DNA of 8,349 nt from Firmicutes bacterium CAG:170 (GCA_000436735.1 FR887192.1:1-8349); one strand, 5' to 3'; shown: positions 1 through 6,735, counted from the stretch's first letter. Numbers and translations: made by a program. The notes: generated from the letters alone by a model not told the origin.

Positions 1-1252
1 GCGACTGCCGTTTCCGCTCGGAGAGCCGCCCCACGCTCCGTTCTCCCTCTCTCAGGAGCACGCGCGCCGCGCTTTCGTCAAGCAGGTCGAGCGCCTTGTC
101 CGGCAGAAAGCGGTCGGTCAGGTACCGGCACGACAGCTCCACCGCCGCATCGATGGCCTCCTGCGTGATGCGGATGCGGTGATGCGCCTCCAGCCCGCCG
201 CGCAGGCCAAGGAGCATTTGCTTTGCCTCCTCACGCGACGGCTCACGCACCACGACCGGCCGGAAGCGGCGTTCGAGCGCGGCGTCCTTTTCGATATACT
301 TCCGGTATTCTGCCAGCGTCGTCGCGCCGATCATCTGAAGCTCGCTCCGACCCAGCGCAGGCTTGAGCAGATTCGCTGCGTCGATCGCGCCCTCCGCGCT
401 TCCGGCGCCGACCAGCGTGTGCATCTCGTCCACAAAAAGGATAATATTCCCGCAGCGGCGGATCTCAGCCAGAATGTCGCGGACACGCTCCTCAAATTCG
501 CCGCGGTATTTCGTTCCCGCCAGCACGCTCGCCATATTCAGGCAGAACAGGCGCTTTGTCCGCAGCGGCTCCGGGACGTTCCCGGCAGCGATCCGTTGCG
601 CGAGTCCCTCCACAATGGCCGTTTTCCCGACGCCCGGTTCGCCGATCAGCGCAGGATTGTTCTTGTTTTTCCGGCACAGGATCTGCAAGACGGCAGATAT
701 CTCCTTCTCGCGCCCAATCACAGGGTCGCTGCGCGACGCCTTTTCCAGCATATTTTCACAGTATAGCTCCAGCAGCTTCGTAGTGGTTTCCCTCCTGTCG
801 TTTTGTACCGGACGCGGCAGCCGCAGACTGCTGTAGGCATCGGAAAAGACACAGTTCAGATCCGTCCCGCCGCCCAGCAGAATGCATGCCGCCGTACACC
901 GCTCCTCCCGCGTCAGCGCGAGCAGCAGATGCTCCGGCTCGATGCGTTCCATATTCAGCATGGCCGCCTCCCAGCCCGCCTGCCGGAGCGTCTTTTTCGC
1001 CCTTGGCGAAAGCCCCTGCAAAAGCGGTACGCGCCTGCTCCCGCGTCCGGTCTGCGACAGCAGGAGACTGCGGAAGCTCTCCGCTTCCCAGCCCGTGCGC
1101 GTCAGCACGCGGCAGGCCGCAAGCTGCTCTCGGCGGAGCATCGCCAGCATCAGATGCTCCGTCCCGACATAGCTGTGTCCCATCTCCCGCGCCAGCGCAT
1201 ACGCCTCGCGCAGGAGGCTCTGCGTGTCCTCCGAAAGCGGCCGTTTTTTCAA
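1..1252 (-). CDS. clpC: ClpC/ClpA-type AAA+ protein unfoldase, ATP-binding subunit of Clp protease (3' part outside window)
   Basis: An ATP-driven hexameric unfoldase that feeds proteins to the ClpP protease in the cytoplasm. The first 417 residues are visible. Two Clp-N repeats span about residues 1-145 (motif MGHSYVGTEHLMLAML at 24-39). The first AAA+ module follows, with Walker A GEPGVGKT (204-211), pore loop KYRGEFEER (248-256), Walker B ILFVDE (271-276), sensor-1 GATT (309-312) and the arginine-finger region LERRF (326-330). The start is TTG at 1252-1250: an AGGTGA ribosome site lies six bases upstream, an in-frame TGA lies four codons upstream, and the first in-frame ATG is 24 codons in and would cut Clp-N. 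The gene is divergent from the ferredoxin, so it is not inside a ctsR-mcsA-mcsB-clpC operon, and I see no CtsR heptamer repeats or CIRCE element upstream. A TATAAA lies at 1304-1299 on this strand without a clear -35. A second AAA+ domain would lie off the left edge. ClpC rather than another Clp ATPase is inferred from the double Clp-N and the family sequence. Confidence 0.93.
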   Translation of the reverse strand, partial: MKKRPLSEDTQSLLREAYALAREMGHSYVGTEHLMLAMLRREQLAACRVLTRTGWEAESFRSLLLSQTGRGSRRVPLLQGLSPRAKKTLRQAGWEAAMLNMERIEPEHLLLALTREERCTAACILLGGGTDLNCVFSDAYSSLRLPRPVQNDRRETTTKLLELYCENMLEKASRSDPVIGREKEISAVLQILCRKNKNNPALIGEPGVGKTAIVEGLAQRIAAGNVPEPLRTKRLFCLNMASVLAGTKYRGEFEERVRDILAEIRRCGNIILFVDEMHTLVGAGSAEGAIDAANLLKPALGRSELQMIGATTLAEYRKYIEKDAALERRFRPVVVREPSREEAKQMLLGLRGGLEAHHRIRITQEAIDAAVELSCRYLTDRFLPDKALDLLDESAARVLLREGERSVGRLSERKRQS

Positions 1253-1353
1253 TCTGCGTCACCTCATTTCCAAGAAATTTTCGCCGCGGCCTTCTTTTTT
1301 TATACGGTATCCACGAAAAAAACATTTTTTCCATTTCGGCGCAGAATTAACAT

Positions 1354-1381
1354 TTGCTTTTTTGAAAAACCGTGATAGAAT
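1354..1381 (+). promoter_or_regulatory. Sigma-A-type promoter of the ferredoxin gene
   Basis: A -35 box TTGCTT (1354-1359) and a -10 box TAGAAT (1376-1381) are separated by 16 bases in an A/T-rich intergenic stretch. The start of transcription would fall near 1388, giving a leader of about 25 bases before the ferredoxin ATG. The GGAGGT ribosome site is at 1402-1407. This is inferred from consensus resemblance only. Confidence 0.55.
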
Positions 1382-1413
1382 AAAAGCGCATTAAAATAGA
1401 TGGAGGTGCTATT

Positions 1414-1584
1414 ATGGCATATGTTATCAGCGACGCTTGCGTCAAGTGCGGCGCTTGTGCAGACGCTTGCCCGCTCGGCATCATCACCGAGGGCGAGGAC
1501 AAGTACGTCATCGACGCCGATCAGTGCGTGAGCTGCGGCACTTGTGCTGCGGAATGCCCCAACGAGGCTATTTCCGAGGAGTAA
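1414..1584 (+). CDS. 2[4Fe-4S] clostridial-type ferredoxin, 56 aa
   Basis: A small soluble electron carrier with two low-potential [4Fe-4S] clusters, which in fermenting anaerobes serves enzymes such as pyruvate:ferredoxin oxidoreductase and hydrogenase. Both cluster motifs are complete: C9-C12-C15-C19 (CVKCGACADACP) and C38-C41-C44-C48 (CVSCGTCAAECP), each ending in the usual Cys-Pro, with about 19 residues between them as in the duplicated clostridial fold. Length is normal for the family. The ATG is preceded by GGAGGT at six bases. Codon choice is strongly biased to preferred codons (GCT, GGC, TGC, GAG), consistent with high expression. The gene has its own promoter and is followed by a strong hairpin, so it is probably transcribed largely on its own. 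The specific redox partners cannot be told from this window. Confidence 0.96.
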   Translation: MAYVISDACVKCGACADACPLGIITEGEDKYVIDADQCVSCGTCAAECPNEAISEE

Positions 1585-1597
1585 TCATGTACATGGC

Positions 1598-1629
1598 AAA
1601 GAGCCTGTGCAATTTTGCACAGGCTCTTT
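1598..1629 (+). terminator. Strong hairpin after ferredoxin, terminator or attenuator
   Basis: A perfect 13-bp inverted repeat (AAAGAGCCTGTGC at 1598-1610 and GCACAGGCTCTTT at 1617-1629) closes on a 6-base loop AATTTT. Only three T residues end the stem and the following bases are CTCAATATTTC, so the U-tract is weak. It lies 13 bases after the ferredoxin stop and 27 bases before the next ATG. No separate promoter is visible in the gap, so partial read-through into the methyltransferase operon is likely (inference). Confidence 0.7.
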
Positions 1630-1656
1630 CTCAATATTTCACTTTCAGGAGGCGTT

Positions 1657-2370
1657 ATGGTCGAGGAGCTTTGGGGCGGCATCCGGATGCAGTACAGCGC
1701 CGGACAGTTCCAGCTGAGCACAGATTCGATGGTGCTGGCGGATTTCTGTACGCTTCCGCCGCGCAGCGCCGTCTGCGACCTCGGCTGCGGGTGCGGGAGC
1801 CTCTCGCTTTTGCTCTGCGGAAAATATCCGCAGGCGCAGCTCACAGGCATTGAGCTTCAGGAGGAGGCCGCCGCGTTTGCGCAGGAAAACGCCGTGCAGA
1901 ACGGGCTTTCTGACCGTCTGCGCATCCTCTGCGGCGATCTCCGGGAGCACCGGACGTTGCTTCCGCACAGCAGCTTCGACGCCGTCGTCTCCAATCCGCC
2001 CTATTATCCCGCCGGGAGCGGCAGCGTCTCCGATTCCCCGGCGCTGGCTGCGGCGCGGACGGAGCTTTTCTGCACACTGGACGATCTCTGCGCCTGCGCG
2101 GCGTGGCTGCTTAGAAGCGGAGGGCGTTTTTTCGTCGTCCATAAGCCGGAGCGTCTCGCGGAGCTGATCTGTGCGCTGAGCCGCCGCCGTCTGGAGCCGA
2201 AGCGCCTGCGTCTGGTGCGCCATCAGGCCGGAGGCCCCGTTTCCCTCGTTCTTCTGGAGGCGCGGCTGGACGGCCGTCCGGGGCTGCAATTTGACCCGGA
2301 TCTTTGTCTTTATGACGCAAGCGGAGCCGAAAGCGCGGATTTCCGCCGAATCTATCATCAGGAGGCTTGA
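1657..2370 (+). CDS. yabB: YabB/TrmN6-like class I SAM-dependent methyltransferase, probable tRNA adenine-N6 methyltransferase
   Basis: Predicted to transfer a methyl group from S-adenosylmethionine to an adenine N6, by analogy with E. coli TrmN6 (YfiC), which modifies A37 of tRNA1(Val). The 237-aa protein has the Rossmann SAM-binding motif I DLGCGCGSL (41-49), an acidic motif II GIELQEE (64-70), and the amino-methyltransferase motif IV NPPYY (113-117), which marks N6-adenine enzymes. The start at 1657 is set by AGGAGG at 1647-1652. The same frame stays open back to 1615, but that would place the start inside the terminator hairpin. The stop is followed after one base by the rsmI ATG, so the pair is translationally coupled. 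The same neighbourhood, yabB next to yabC (rsmI), is known in Bacillus, there with yazA between them, which is absent here. The methyltransferase class is clear, but the exact tRNA substrate in this organism is inferred. Confidence 0.9.
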   Translation: MVEELWGGIRMQYSAGQFQLSTDSMVLADFCTLPPRSAVCDLGCGCGSLSLLLCGKYPQAQLTGIELQEEAAAFAQENAVQNGLSDRLRILCGDLREHRTLLPHSSFDAVVSNPPYYPAGSGSVSDSPALAAARTELFCTLDDLCACAAWLLRSGGRFFVVHKPERLAELICALSRRRLEPKRLRLVRHQAGGPVSLVLLEARLDGRPGLQFDPDLCLYDASGAESADFRRIYHQEA

Positions 2371-2371
2371 C

Positions 2372-3214
2372 ATGGCCGGTACGCTTTATCTTGTTCCCAC
2401 GCCGATCGGCAATCTGGGCGATATCTCCCCGCGTGCGAAAAAAACGCTCGCGGAGGCGGATTTCATCGCTGCGGAGGACACGCGGGTGTCCTTGAAGCTT
2501 CTCAACCATCTGGAGCTGAAAAAGCCGCTTGTCAGCTATTATGAGCACAACAAAAATGAAAGCGGCCCGCGCATCGTCGAGCGACTGCTTGCCGGCGAGA
2601 GCTGTGCGCTTGTGACCGACGCCGGTTCCCCCGCCATCTCCGATCCCGGCGAGGATCTGGTCGCGCTCTGCGCAAAGGCGGGCGTCTGCGTCTGCGCCAT
2701 TCCCGGCCCCTGCGCGGCAGTCACGGCGCTGAGCGTCTCCGGCCTGCCGACCGGGCGCTTCTGCTTCGAGGGCTTTCTGTCCACCAACAAAAAAAGCCGC
2801 CGGGAGCATCTGGACTCCCTGAAATCCGAACGGCGCACTATGATTTTCTATGAAGCGCCGCACAAGCTTCAAAACACACTCAAGGATCTTACCGACGCCT
2901 TCGGGCCGGAGCGGCGCATCAGCCTCTGCCGGGAGCTTACCAAGCTCCATGAGCAGATCTTTCGCATGACGCTCGGCGAGGCCCTCGCCTACTACACGGA
3001 AAACGATCCGCGCGGCGAGTACGTTCTGATTCTGGAGGGCGCGGCCGAGGCCTCCGTGGAAGCATTGACGCTGGAGGACGCCGTCTCGCTTGCGCTGGAG
3101 CGCATCGCCTCCGGCGCGTCCAAAAAGGACGCCGTCCGCGAGGTCTCCCGCGAAACCGGCTTCCCAAAAAATGCGCTCTATGACGCCGTCCTGCGTATGC
3201 AGAACGCAGATTGA
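2372..3214 (+). CDS. rsmI: RsmI, 16S rRNA (cytidine-1402-2'-O)-methyltransferase
   Basis: Methylates the ribose 2'-O of C1402 in 16S rRNA, in the decoding centre, using SAM; with RsmH it makes m4Cm1402 and tunes start-codon fidelity. The 280-aa protein is full length and carries the family signatures: the N-terminal strand and loop TLYLVPTPIGNLGDIS (4-19), AAEDTR (33-38), DAGSPAISDPG (83-93), IPGP (110-113) and ELTKLHEQI (188-196), which together form the tetrapyrrole-methylase-type SAM cleft. The small C-terminal helical domain (about 235-276, KKDAVREVSRETGFPKNALY) is the usual RsmI tail. The ATG sits one base after the yabB stop, with GGAGG (2361-2365) inside the end of that gene. An in-frame upstream ATG at 2291 would overlap yabB and is rejected. 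Confidence 0.97.
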   Translation: MAGTLYLVPTPIGNLGDISPRAKKTLAEADFIAAEDTRVSLKLLNHLELKKPLVSYYEHNKNESGPRIVERLLAGESCALVTDAGSPAISDPGEDLVALCAKAGVCVCAIPGPCAAVTALSVSGLPTGRFCFEGFLSTNKKSRREHLDSLKSERRTMIFYEAPHKLQNTLKDLTDAFGPERRISLCRELTKLHEQIFRMTLGEALAYYTENDPRGEYVLILEGAAEASVEALTLEDAVSLALERIASGASKKDAVREVSRETGFPKNALYDAVLRMQNAD

Positions 3215-3238
3215 GCTTTCCATAGAAAGGAGACCGCC

Positions 3239-3553
3239 ATGGCGACCTCTCCCGATTATATCACCTACGTCTGCGACCAGCTGGCGGGCTTTCAGCCGCT
3301 CCGATACCGGAAGATGTTCGGAGAATATATGGTCTATCTCTCCGACCGGCCCATTCTCACCGTCTGCGACAACACCGTATACGTCAAAATGTATCCGAAG
3401 CTTGCGCAGCTGCTGGACAGCGCGCCGTGCGCCGCACCGTATGAAGGCGCGAAGCCGCATTACATCCTCGATATCGAAAATCGCCCGCTGCTGGAGCGGC
3501 TCATTCCGCTCCTGGCGGAGCTGACGCCGCTTCCGAAGCGGAAGAAGGCTTGA
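3239..3553 (+). CDS. TfoX/Sxy N-terminal-domain protein, 104 aa
   Basis: A single-domain protein of the TfoX_N family. In Gammaproteobacteria, TfoX/Sxy with two domains activates competence with CRP, but the role of the short one-domain Firmicute members is not established and competence should not be assumed. The family signature RYRKMFGEYMVY (22-33) and the following TVCDNTVYVKMYP (41-53) are clear, and the protein ends in a basic tail (PKRKKA). AAGGAG at 3227-3232 sits six bases before the ATG. The gene lies 24 bases after rsmI with no terminator between, so it should be the third gene of the operon. A perfect hairpin terminator follows 21 bases after the stop. No catalytic residues are recognisable. 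Confidence 0.87.
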   Translation: MATSPDYITYVCDQLAGFQPLRYRKMFGEYMVYLSDRPILTVCDNTVYVKMYPKLAQLLDSAPCAAPYEGAKPHYILDIENRPLLERLIPLLAELTPLPKRKKA

Positions 3554-3574
3554 CCGCCGATTATCCGAATAGAA

Positions 3575-3604
3575 AAAGCCCGCAGTCGAAAGACTGCGGG
3601 CTTT
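3575..3604. terminator. Bidirectional intrinsic terminator between convergent operons
   Basis: A perfect 13-bp stem (AAAGCCCGCAGTC at 3575-3587, GACTGCGGGCTTT at 3592-3604) closes on a GAAA tetraloop on the plus strand. On the minus strand the stem is followed by a run of five T, and on the plus strand by TTTCG. The U-tract is therefore better for the minus-strand aldolase/fucU operon, but the position suits both it and the yabB-rsmI-tfoX operon. Confidence 0.88.
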
Positions 3605-3634
3605 CGCATATTCATCAGCTTGCTGCGTTCATGC

Positions 3635-4109
3635 TCAAAGCACAAGGCCCTTCTGAAGGATGATGTTCGCGTAGATGGCGCTCTCGCCGGACTGAAGGAT
3701 GCAGTAGCACTCCTTTGCGCGGTCATAGAACTCGAAGCGCTCATATGCGCCGAAGGCCTTCTCGCCGCGCTCGTCATGCTTGGCGACGATTTTCTTGTAT
3801 TCCTCCCAGACCGGGATCTCCTTATCCTTGTCGCAGTCCATCTTTTCCATCAGCATGACGGGCGTTTCGACGTAGCTGTCCAGCGGGAACACCTCGAGGA
3901 TCGCGTCAAGCAGCTCCGGCACGCCGTGTCCGTCGGCACGCAGGAAAATCGTATTGCCGCTCTTCGCCATCGAAGCGCCGGGGAAATTGCCGTCTCCGAT
4001 GCACAGGCGGTGGGCGGCGGCCCCCCTGCTGCGGGCCCTCAAACGCACCGGGGTCGCTGAGCACCTTCAAAAGCTCCGGGGAAAGGATTTTGGGAATCTT
4101 CTTGAGCAT
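3635..4109 (-). pseudogene. fucU: FucU/RbsD-family L-fucose-mutarotase-like gene, frameshifted and altered near the N-terminus
   Basis: FucU enzymes interconvert the alpha and beta anomers of L-fucose. The first 17 residues (MLKKIPKILSPELLKVL) match FucU and have GGAGGT eight bases upstream of the ATG at 4109. The rest matches in another frame: CIGDGNFPGAS, then LRADGHGVPELLDAILEVFPLDSYVE, then FEFYDRAKECYCILQSGESAIYANIILQKG. Between them, at 4004-4058, 55 bases of about 80% GC replace the roughly 27 expected for the conserved Gly-His-Gly-Asp stretch, whose His is catalytic in the family. Losing one base from the six-C run at 4021-4026 would restore a single 157-aa frame, about ten residues longer than usual, but still without that motif. 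The gene lies 24 bases downstream of the aldolase, as its operon partner. It could be a pseudogene, a sequencing or assembly fault, or a two-frame relic. A separate 137-aa product from an internal start is unlikely because no ribosome site is seen there. Confidence 0.8.
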
Positions 4110-4133
4110 TGTTTTTTACCTCCAAATATTTTA

Positions 4134-5426
4134 TCAATCCTGTAAATGGAACGCTTCCTTGATCTCTTCGATCTCCGGGTCGGTGATATGGACGATCGGC
4201 CCGATCTCCTGTGCGCTGATGATCGAATGCGCGGTGGACTCCATGACCTCCAGCCGGTCAAACGCCTGAAGCAGTGAGCCGCCGGTGACGATCACGCAGT
4301 CGTTTTCCACCATCACAGCCGGGCAGCTCGGCACAAATTCCTTCGCCATCTGATCCGGATTCGTGTAGATCTCCTCATACGGGATCTTCTTCACATCACG
4401 CAGAAGGATATAGCTCTCCGGAATGGTGCGCGCGTCGAAAGCCGCATCTGTCACGGCAAAGGCCATCGCGTGGACGGGATGCGCCAGCAAAATCGCCTGA
4501 ATATCCGGGTGCGTCTCGTAAATCTTCTCATGCAGATGCACCGCGCGGGACGGCGTCTTACCAAGCTCCTTCATGCCTGCCTTGACGCGGACAAGATCGT
4601 CCTCCTCCAGGTAGGCGCGGTCGTAATTGAACGGCGTGATGACGAAGCTGCCGTCGGCCAGACGGACGGAGTAGGTTCCGTGGGTCGCCGTGAACAGGCC
4701 CATCTGATAGGATCGGTGGATCAGCGTGATCATATCGCGCCGCGCGGCCAGCTCCTCGGACGAACGGCTGTTGGGAATAAAGTCGTCCATCTTCGTGTGG
4801 AAATTTGTCTCGCTCATGCGGTAGGCATCGGCGGGAAGCTCGTGGATATTGCCGACCTTTCTGCCGAGCACCTCGAGCGAGGCCGTGTAATTGAGGGTCT
4901 CAAAGCGCTGGAACGCCGTGAACATATCCGGCGCGCCGACACAGACGCCGTGGTTTTCCAGAATGGCGATATCGCAGCCATCGGCAAACACCGCTCCGAC
5001 GTTCGCGCCGAGCGCCTCGCTGCCGGGTACGGCATAGGTCGCAATGCGGACGTCCGGGCAGACGCGGCGCACCGTCGGGATCAGGTCGAGGCTCGGGCAC
5101 TGGCGCACGATGGAGAACGCGACCAGCGCGGGCGGGTGCGCATGGAGCACGGCGTGCAGGTCGCTGCGCATCTTATACACGGAGATGTGGAACGGCAGCT
5201 CGGACGAGGGCTTGTGCGGCCCGATCACGGTGCCGTCCGGCTTGACGCAGATGATGTCGCGCCGGGTCAGCGTCCCCTTGTCCACGCCTGCGGGCGTGAT
5301 CCAGATGTTGCCGTCGTCGTCACGGATGGAAAGGTTGCCGCCGGACATGGTCGTCAGCCGCTTATCATAAATGCGCTGCATGAACATGACCAGCTGGTCT
5401 GCCGGATGGATGTATTGAATATTCAT
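4134..5426 (-). CDS. Tandem class II aldolase/adducin-domain protein (FucA-like), 430 aa, second domain degenerate
   Basis: Two class II aldolase domains lie in one chain: about residues 1-215 and 225-430. Ordinary FucA/AraD enzymes have one domain of about 215 residues and cleave sugar phosphates such as L-fuculose-1-phosphate with a zinc ion. Domain 1 is intact: SGGNLS (28-33), the catalytic Glu E76 in PSSELPFH, zinc ligands H95 and H97 in HAHPP, and H159 in LENHG, closely matching E. coli FucA E73, H92, H94 and H155. In domain 2 the same sites read A295 (PSRAVHLH), L314 and H316 (LLAHP) and D376 (VENDC), and SGGN becomes ATHGTY, so it is probably not an active aldolase. AGGAGG lies six bases before the ATG. 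The gene starts 27 bases after the zinc-ribbon gene and ends 24 bases before fucU. The fucU neighbour suggests a deoxy-sugar substrate, but this is not proven. Confidence 0.9.
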   Translation of the reverse strand: MNIQYIHPADQLVMFMQRIYDKRLTTMSGGNLSIRDDDGNIWITPAGVDKGTLTRRDIICVKPDGTVIGPHKPSSELPFHISVYKMRSDLHAVLHAHPPALVAFSIVRQCPSLDLIPTVRRVCPDVRIATYAVPGSEALGANVGAVFADGCDIAILENHGVCVGAPDMFTAFQRFETLNYTASLEVLGRKVGNIHELPADAYRMSETNFHTKMDDFIPNSRSSEELAARRDMITLIHRSYQMGLFTATHGTYSVRLADGSFVITPFNYDRAYLEEDDLVRVKAGMKELGKTPSRAVHLHEKIYETHPDIQAILLAHPVHAMAFAVTDAAFDARTIPESYILLRDVKKIPYEEIYTNPDQMAKEFVPSCPAVMVENDCVIVTGGSLLQAFDRLEVMESTAHSIISAQEIGPIVHITDPEIEEIKEAFHLQD

Positions 5427-5453
5427 AATCTTCCTCCTTTGGGGTTCTTTCGG

Positions 5454-6338
5454 TCAACCGTCGAACACAATGACCAGCATTGTGAAGGTCTGCTTGTTAT
5501 TGGTGTTGGAGAACGTCGCAATGGTCGTGCCCGCATGCTTCGGCGTTATGGTCATCGGCGTGCTGGAGCCCCATTTATCCTCGGTGAACGCAACATCTGC
5601 CGAATCGCCATCCAGCTCTCTGCGGACGATCGAATTGGGGTTGAAATCGGTCGTCAGGAGTACGCTTCGCGGCGCGTCCGACGTTTTCATCACGACCACG
5701 GCCTCGCTGATGCGGAAAATATCCGAAGAGCCGCCCGGATTGTGGCCGTTTGCAAAATCGACCAGCGCATCAAACGCCTCGCTCTTTGCATTTTCGCCTT
5801 CCAGCTCCGATGCATAGGCGTCGGCCATTTCCTTCCACGATTCCTCCGAAGCAGCCAGATTTTCGTAGGATGCGGACACATCCTCGAGCTGTGCCGTCGT
5901 ATCTGCAAGCTCCTGCTCCAGCTCGCCGGCGCGGCTTTCCGCAAGCTCGGCGCGGGTCTCCGCGTTTTCCGCGCGCTTCTGTGCGTTCTCAAGCTCCTTC
6001 TCCGACTGGCGGAGCGTCTGCGCCGAATCTGCGGCCTCGCTGCTCAGCTGCTCGTTTTCACCGGCGCTTTTGCGGCTCTGCAAATACTGGTAGGCGTTCA
6101 GACCGAGTGCCGCCGCAAGCAGCACCGCCAGCACGATCAGCAATGCCGGACTTCTTCCCGTTCCGGGCTTTGGCGCAGGCTTTGGCTGCGGCACAGGCTT
6201 CGGTGCAGGGTCCGGTACAGGCTTCGGCTTGGGCGCGGGCGTGGGCTTCGGCCGCGGTGCCGTCTGAACGTTCGCGCCGCAAAAGCGGCAGAATTTGCTG
6301 TTCTGCGGCAGCTCACTGCCGCAATAAGGACAGTTCAT
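5454..6338 (-). CDS. Zinc-ribbon, proline-rich, single-pass membrane protein with coiled coil and C-terminal beta domain; function unknown
   Basis: I do not recognise a named family for the whole 294-aa protein. It begins with a zinc ribbon CPYC-x10-CRFC (C3, C6, C17, C20). A proline/lysine-rich linker of repeated PKP/PAPKP units follows (about 28-60), then one membrane segment (about 64-83, ALLIVLAVLLAAALGL), then a long charged coiled coil (about 88-185) with heptad-like Glu/Ala repeats. The last about 90 residues look like a small beta domain: the segment STPMTITPKHAGTTIATFS (259-277) resembles the end of bacterial Ig-like (Big_2) domains. The zinc ribbon would face the cytoplasm and the coiled coil the outside. 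AAGGAG stands eight bases before the ATG at 6338. The gene is first in a minus-strand operon with the aldolase (27-base gap). A surface or signalling role is only a guess. Confidence 0.85.
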   Translation of the reverse strand: MNCPYCGSELPQNSKFCRFCGANVQTAPRPKPTPAPKPKPVPDPAPKPVPQPKPAPKPGTGRSPALLIVLAVLLAAALGLNAYQYLQSRKSAGENEQLSSEAADSAQTLRQSEKELENAQKRAENAETRAELAESRAGELEQELADTTAQLEDVSASYENLAASEESWKEMADAYASELEGENAKSEAFDALVDFANGHNPGGSSDIFRISEAVVVMKTSDAPRSVLLTTDFNPNSIVRRELDGDSADVAFTEDKWGSSTPMTITPKHAGTTIATFSNTNNKQTFTMLVIVFDG

Positions 6339-6383
6339 ACGTTTCTCTCCTTCTGTTCTTTTCTTCTCCTGTTGTCTGATGTT

Positions 6384-6412
6384 ATTTTATCATCTTTTTC
6401 CCGATCTGTACA
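6384..6412 (-). promoter_or_regulatory. Candidate promoter of the zinc-ribbon/aldolase/fucU operon
   Basis: On the minus strand a -35-like TGTACA (6412-6407) and a -10 box TAAAAT (6389-6384) are spaced by 17 bases. Transcription would begin near 6377, about 40 bases upstream of the zinc-ribbon ATG. The -10 is good and the -35 matches four of six consensus bases. I see no catabolite-repression (cre) operator nearby. Confidence 0.45.
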
Positions 6413-6477
6413 TATCCAAATACGCATTCTTCCAAACAAAAGCAGCATGGCACGGCATCGTAAGCGCACGCATCCCA

Positions 6478-6513
6478 AAAGCGGCGGCGCGTCACAGGAT
6501 GCGCCGCCGCTTT
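6478..6513. terminator. GC-rich hairpin terminator
   Basis: A perfect 13-bp stem (AAAGCGGCGGCGC at 6478-6490, GCGCCGCCGCTTT at 6501-6513) closes on a 10-base loop. T runs follow on both strands: TTTGTTTT on plus and TTTT on minus. No plus-strand gene precedes it, so its likely role is ending minus-strand transcription from the decayed genes at 6525-7005 before the next minus-strand promoter. Confidence 0.8.
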
Positions 6514-6524
6514 GTTTTCTCTAT

Positions 6525-6729
6525 TCAGGACTGCGGATATCGGATCAGTTCATAGAGCGCGCCGAAATCGCCGAAGCGCCGCGTTCCGGCAAGCTCCATG
6601 CCAAGGCGGACGCAGAGCACGCAGAAATCCTCGGCCAGCAGCGGGATCACATGGCCGAAATTGCCCTTCCAGTGGCAGCAGGTGCCGGGCCGGAGCAGGA
6701 TCGCCGGAGAGCTTTACCTTTCCTGTCAT
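6525..6729 (-). pseudogene. Remnant of an alpha/beta-hydrolase-like gene
   Basis: An ATG at 6729 stands behind GAGGAAGA, directly after the preceding gene's stop, and reads MTGKVKLSG. Within a few codons the sequence resembling hydrolases continues in another frame (open from 6713 to the TGA at 6527-6525): AILLRPGTCCHWKGNFGHV, then IPLLAEDFCVLCV. This is the typical first strand and oxyanion loop of small clostridial alpha/beta hydrolases. After about 35 residues the resemblance ends, and the frame closes with 27 unrelated-looking residues (RLGMELAGTRRFGDFGALYE onward). There is no GxSxG nucleophile elbow, so no active hydrolase is possible. It appears to be an internally deleted, frameshifted relic. 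The family assignment is from memory of the motif and is moderately sure. Confidence 0.55.
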
Positions 6730-6735
6730 TCTTCC

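Noticed and set aside
756..1334. 192-aa minus-strand open frame starting at 1334
   Set aside because: It is the wrong frame of the Clp gene. The correct frame gives Clp-N and AAA+ motifs from the TTG at 1252.
1253..1413. CtsR or CIRCE heat-shock operator upstream of clp
   Set aside because: Neither the direct GGTCAAA-type heptamers nor the TTAGCACTC/GAGTGCTAA repeat is present.
1615..1656. Upstream start for the YabB-like methyltransferase at 1615
   Set aside because: It would place the start codon within the hairpin without a ribosome site, whereas AGGAGG at 1647-1652 fits the ATG at 1657.
2111..3460. 449-aa minus-strand open frame opposite yabB, rsmI and tfoX
   Set aside because: Antisense shadow of three recognised genes, with Arg/Gly/Ala-rich composition and no motif.
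3635..4048. The FucU region as an intact 137-aa gene starting at 4048
   Set aside because: The true FucU N-terminus is present in another frame with its own ribosome site. The 4048 start has none and yields a non-FucU leader.
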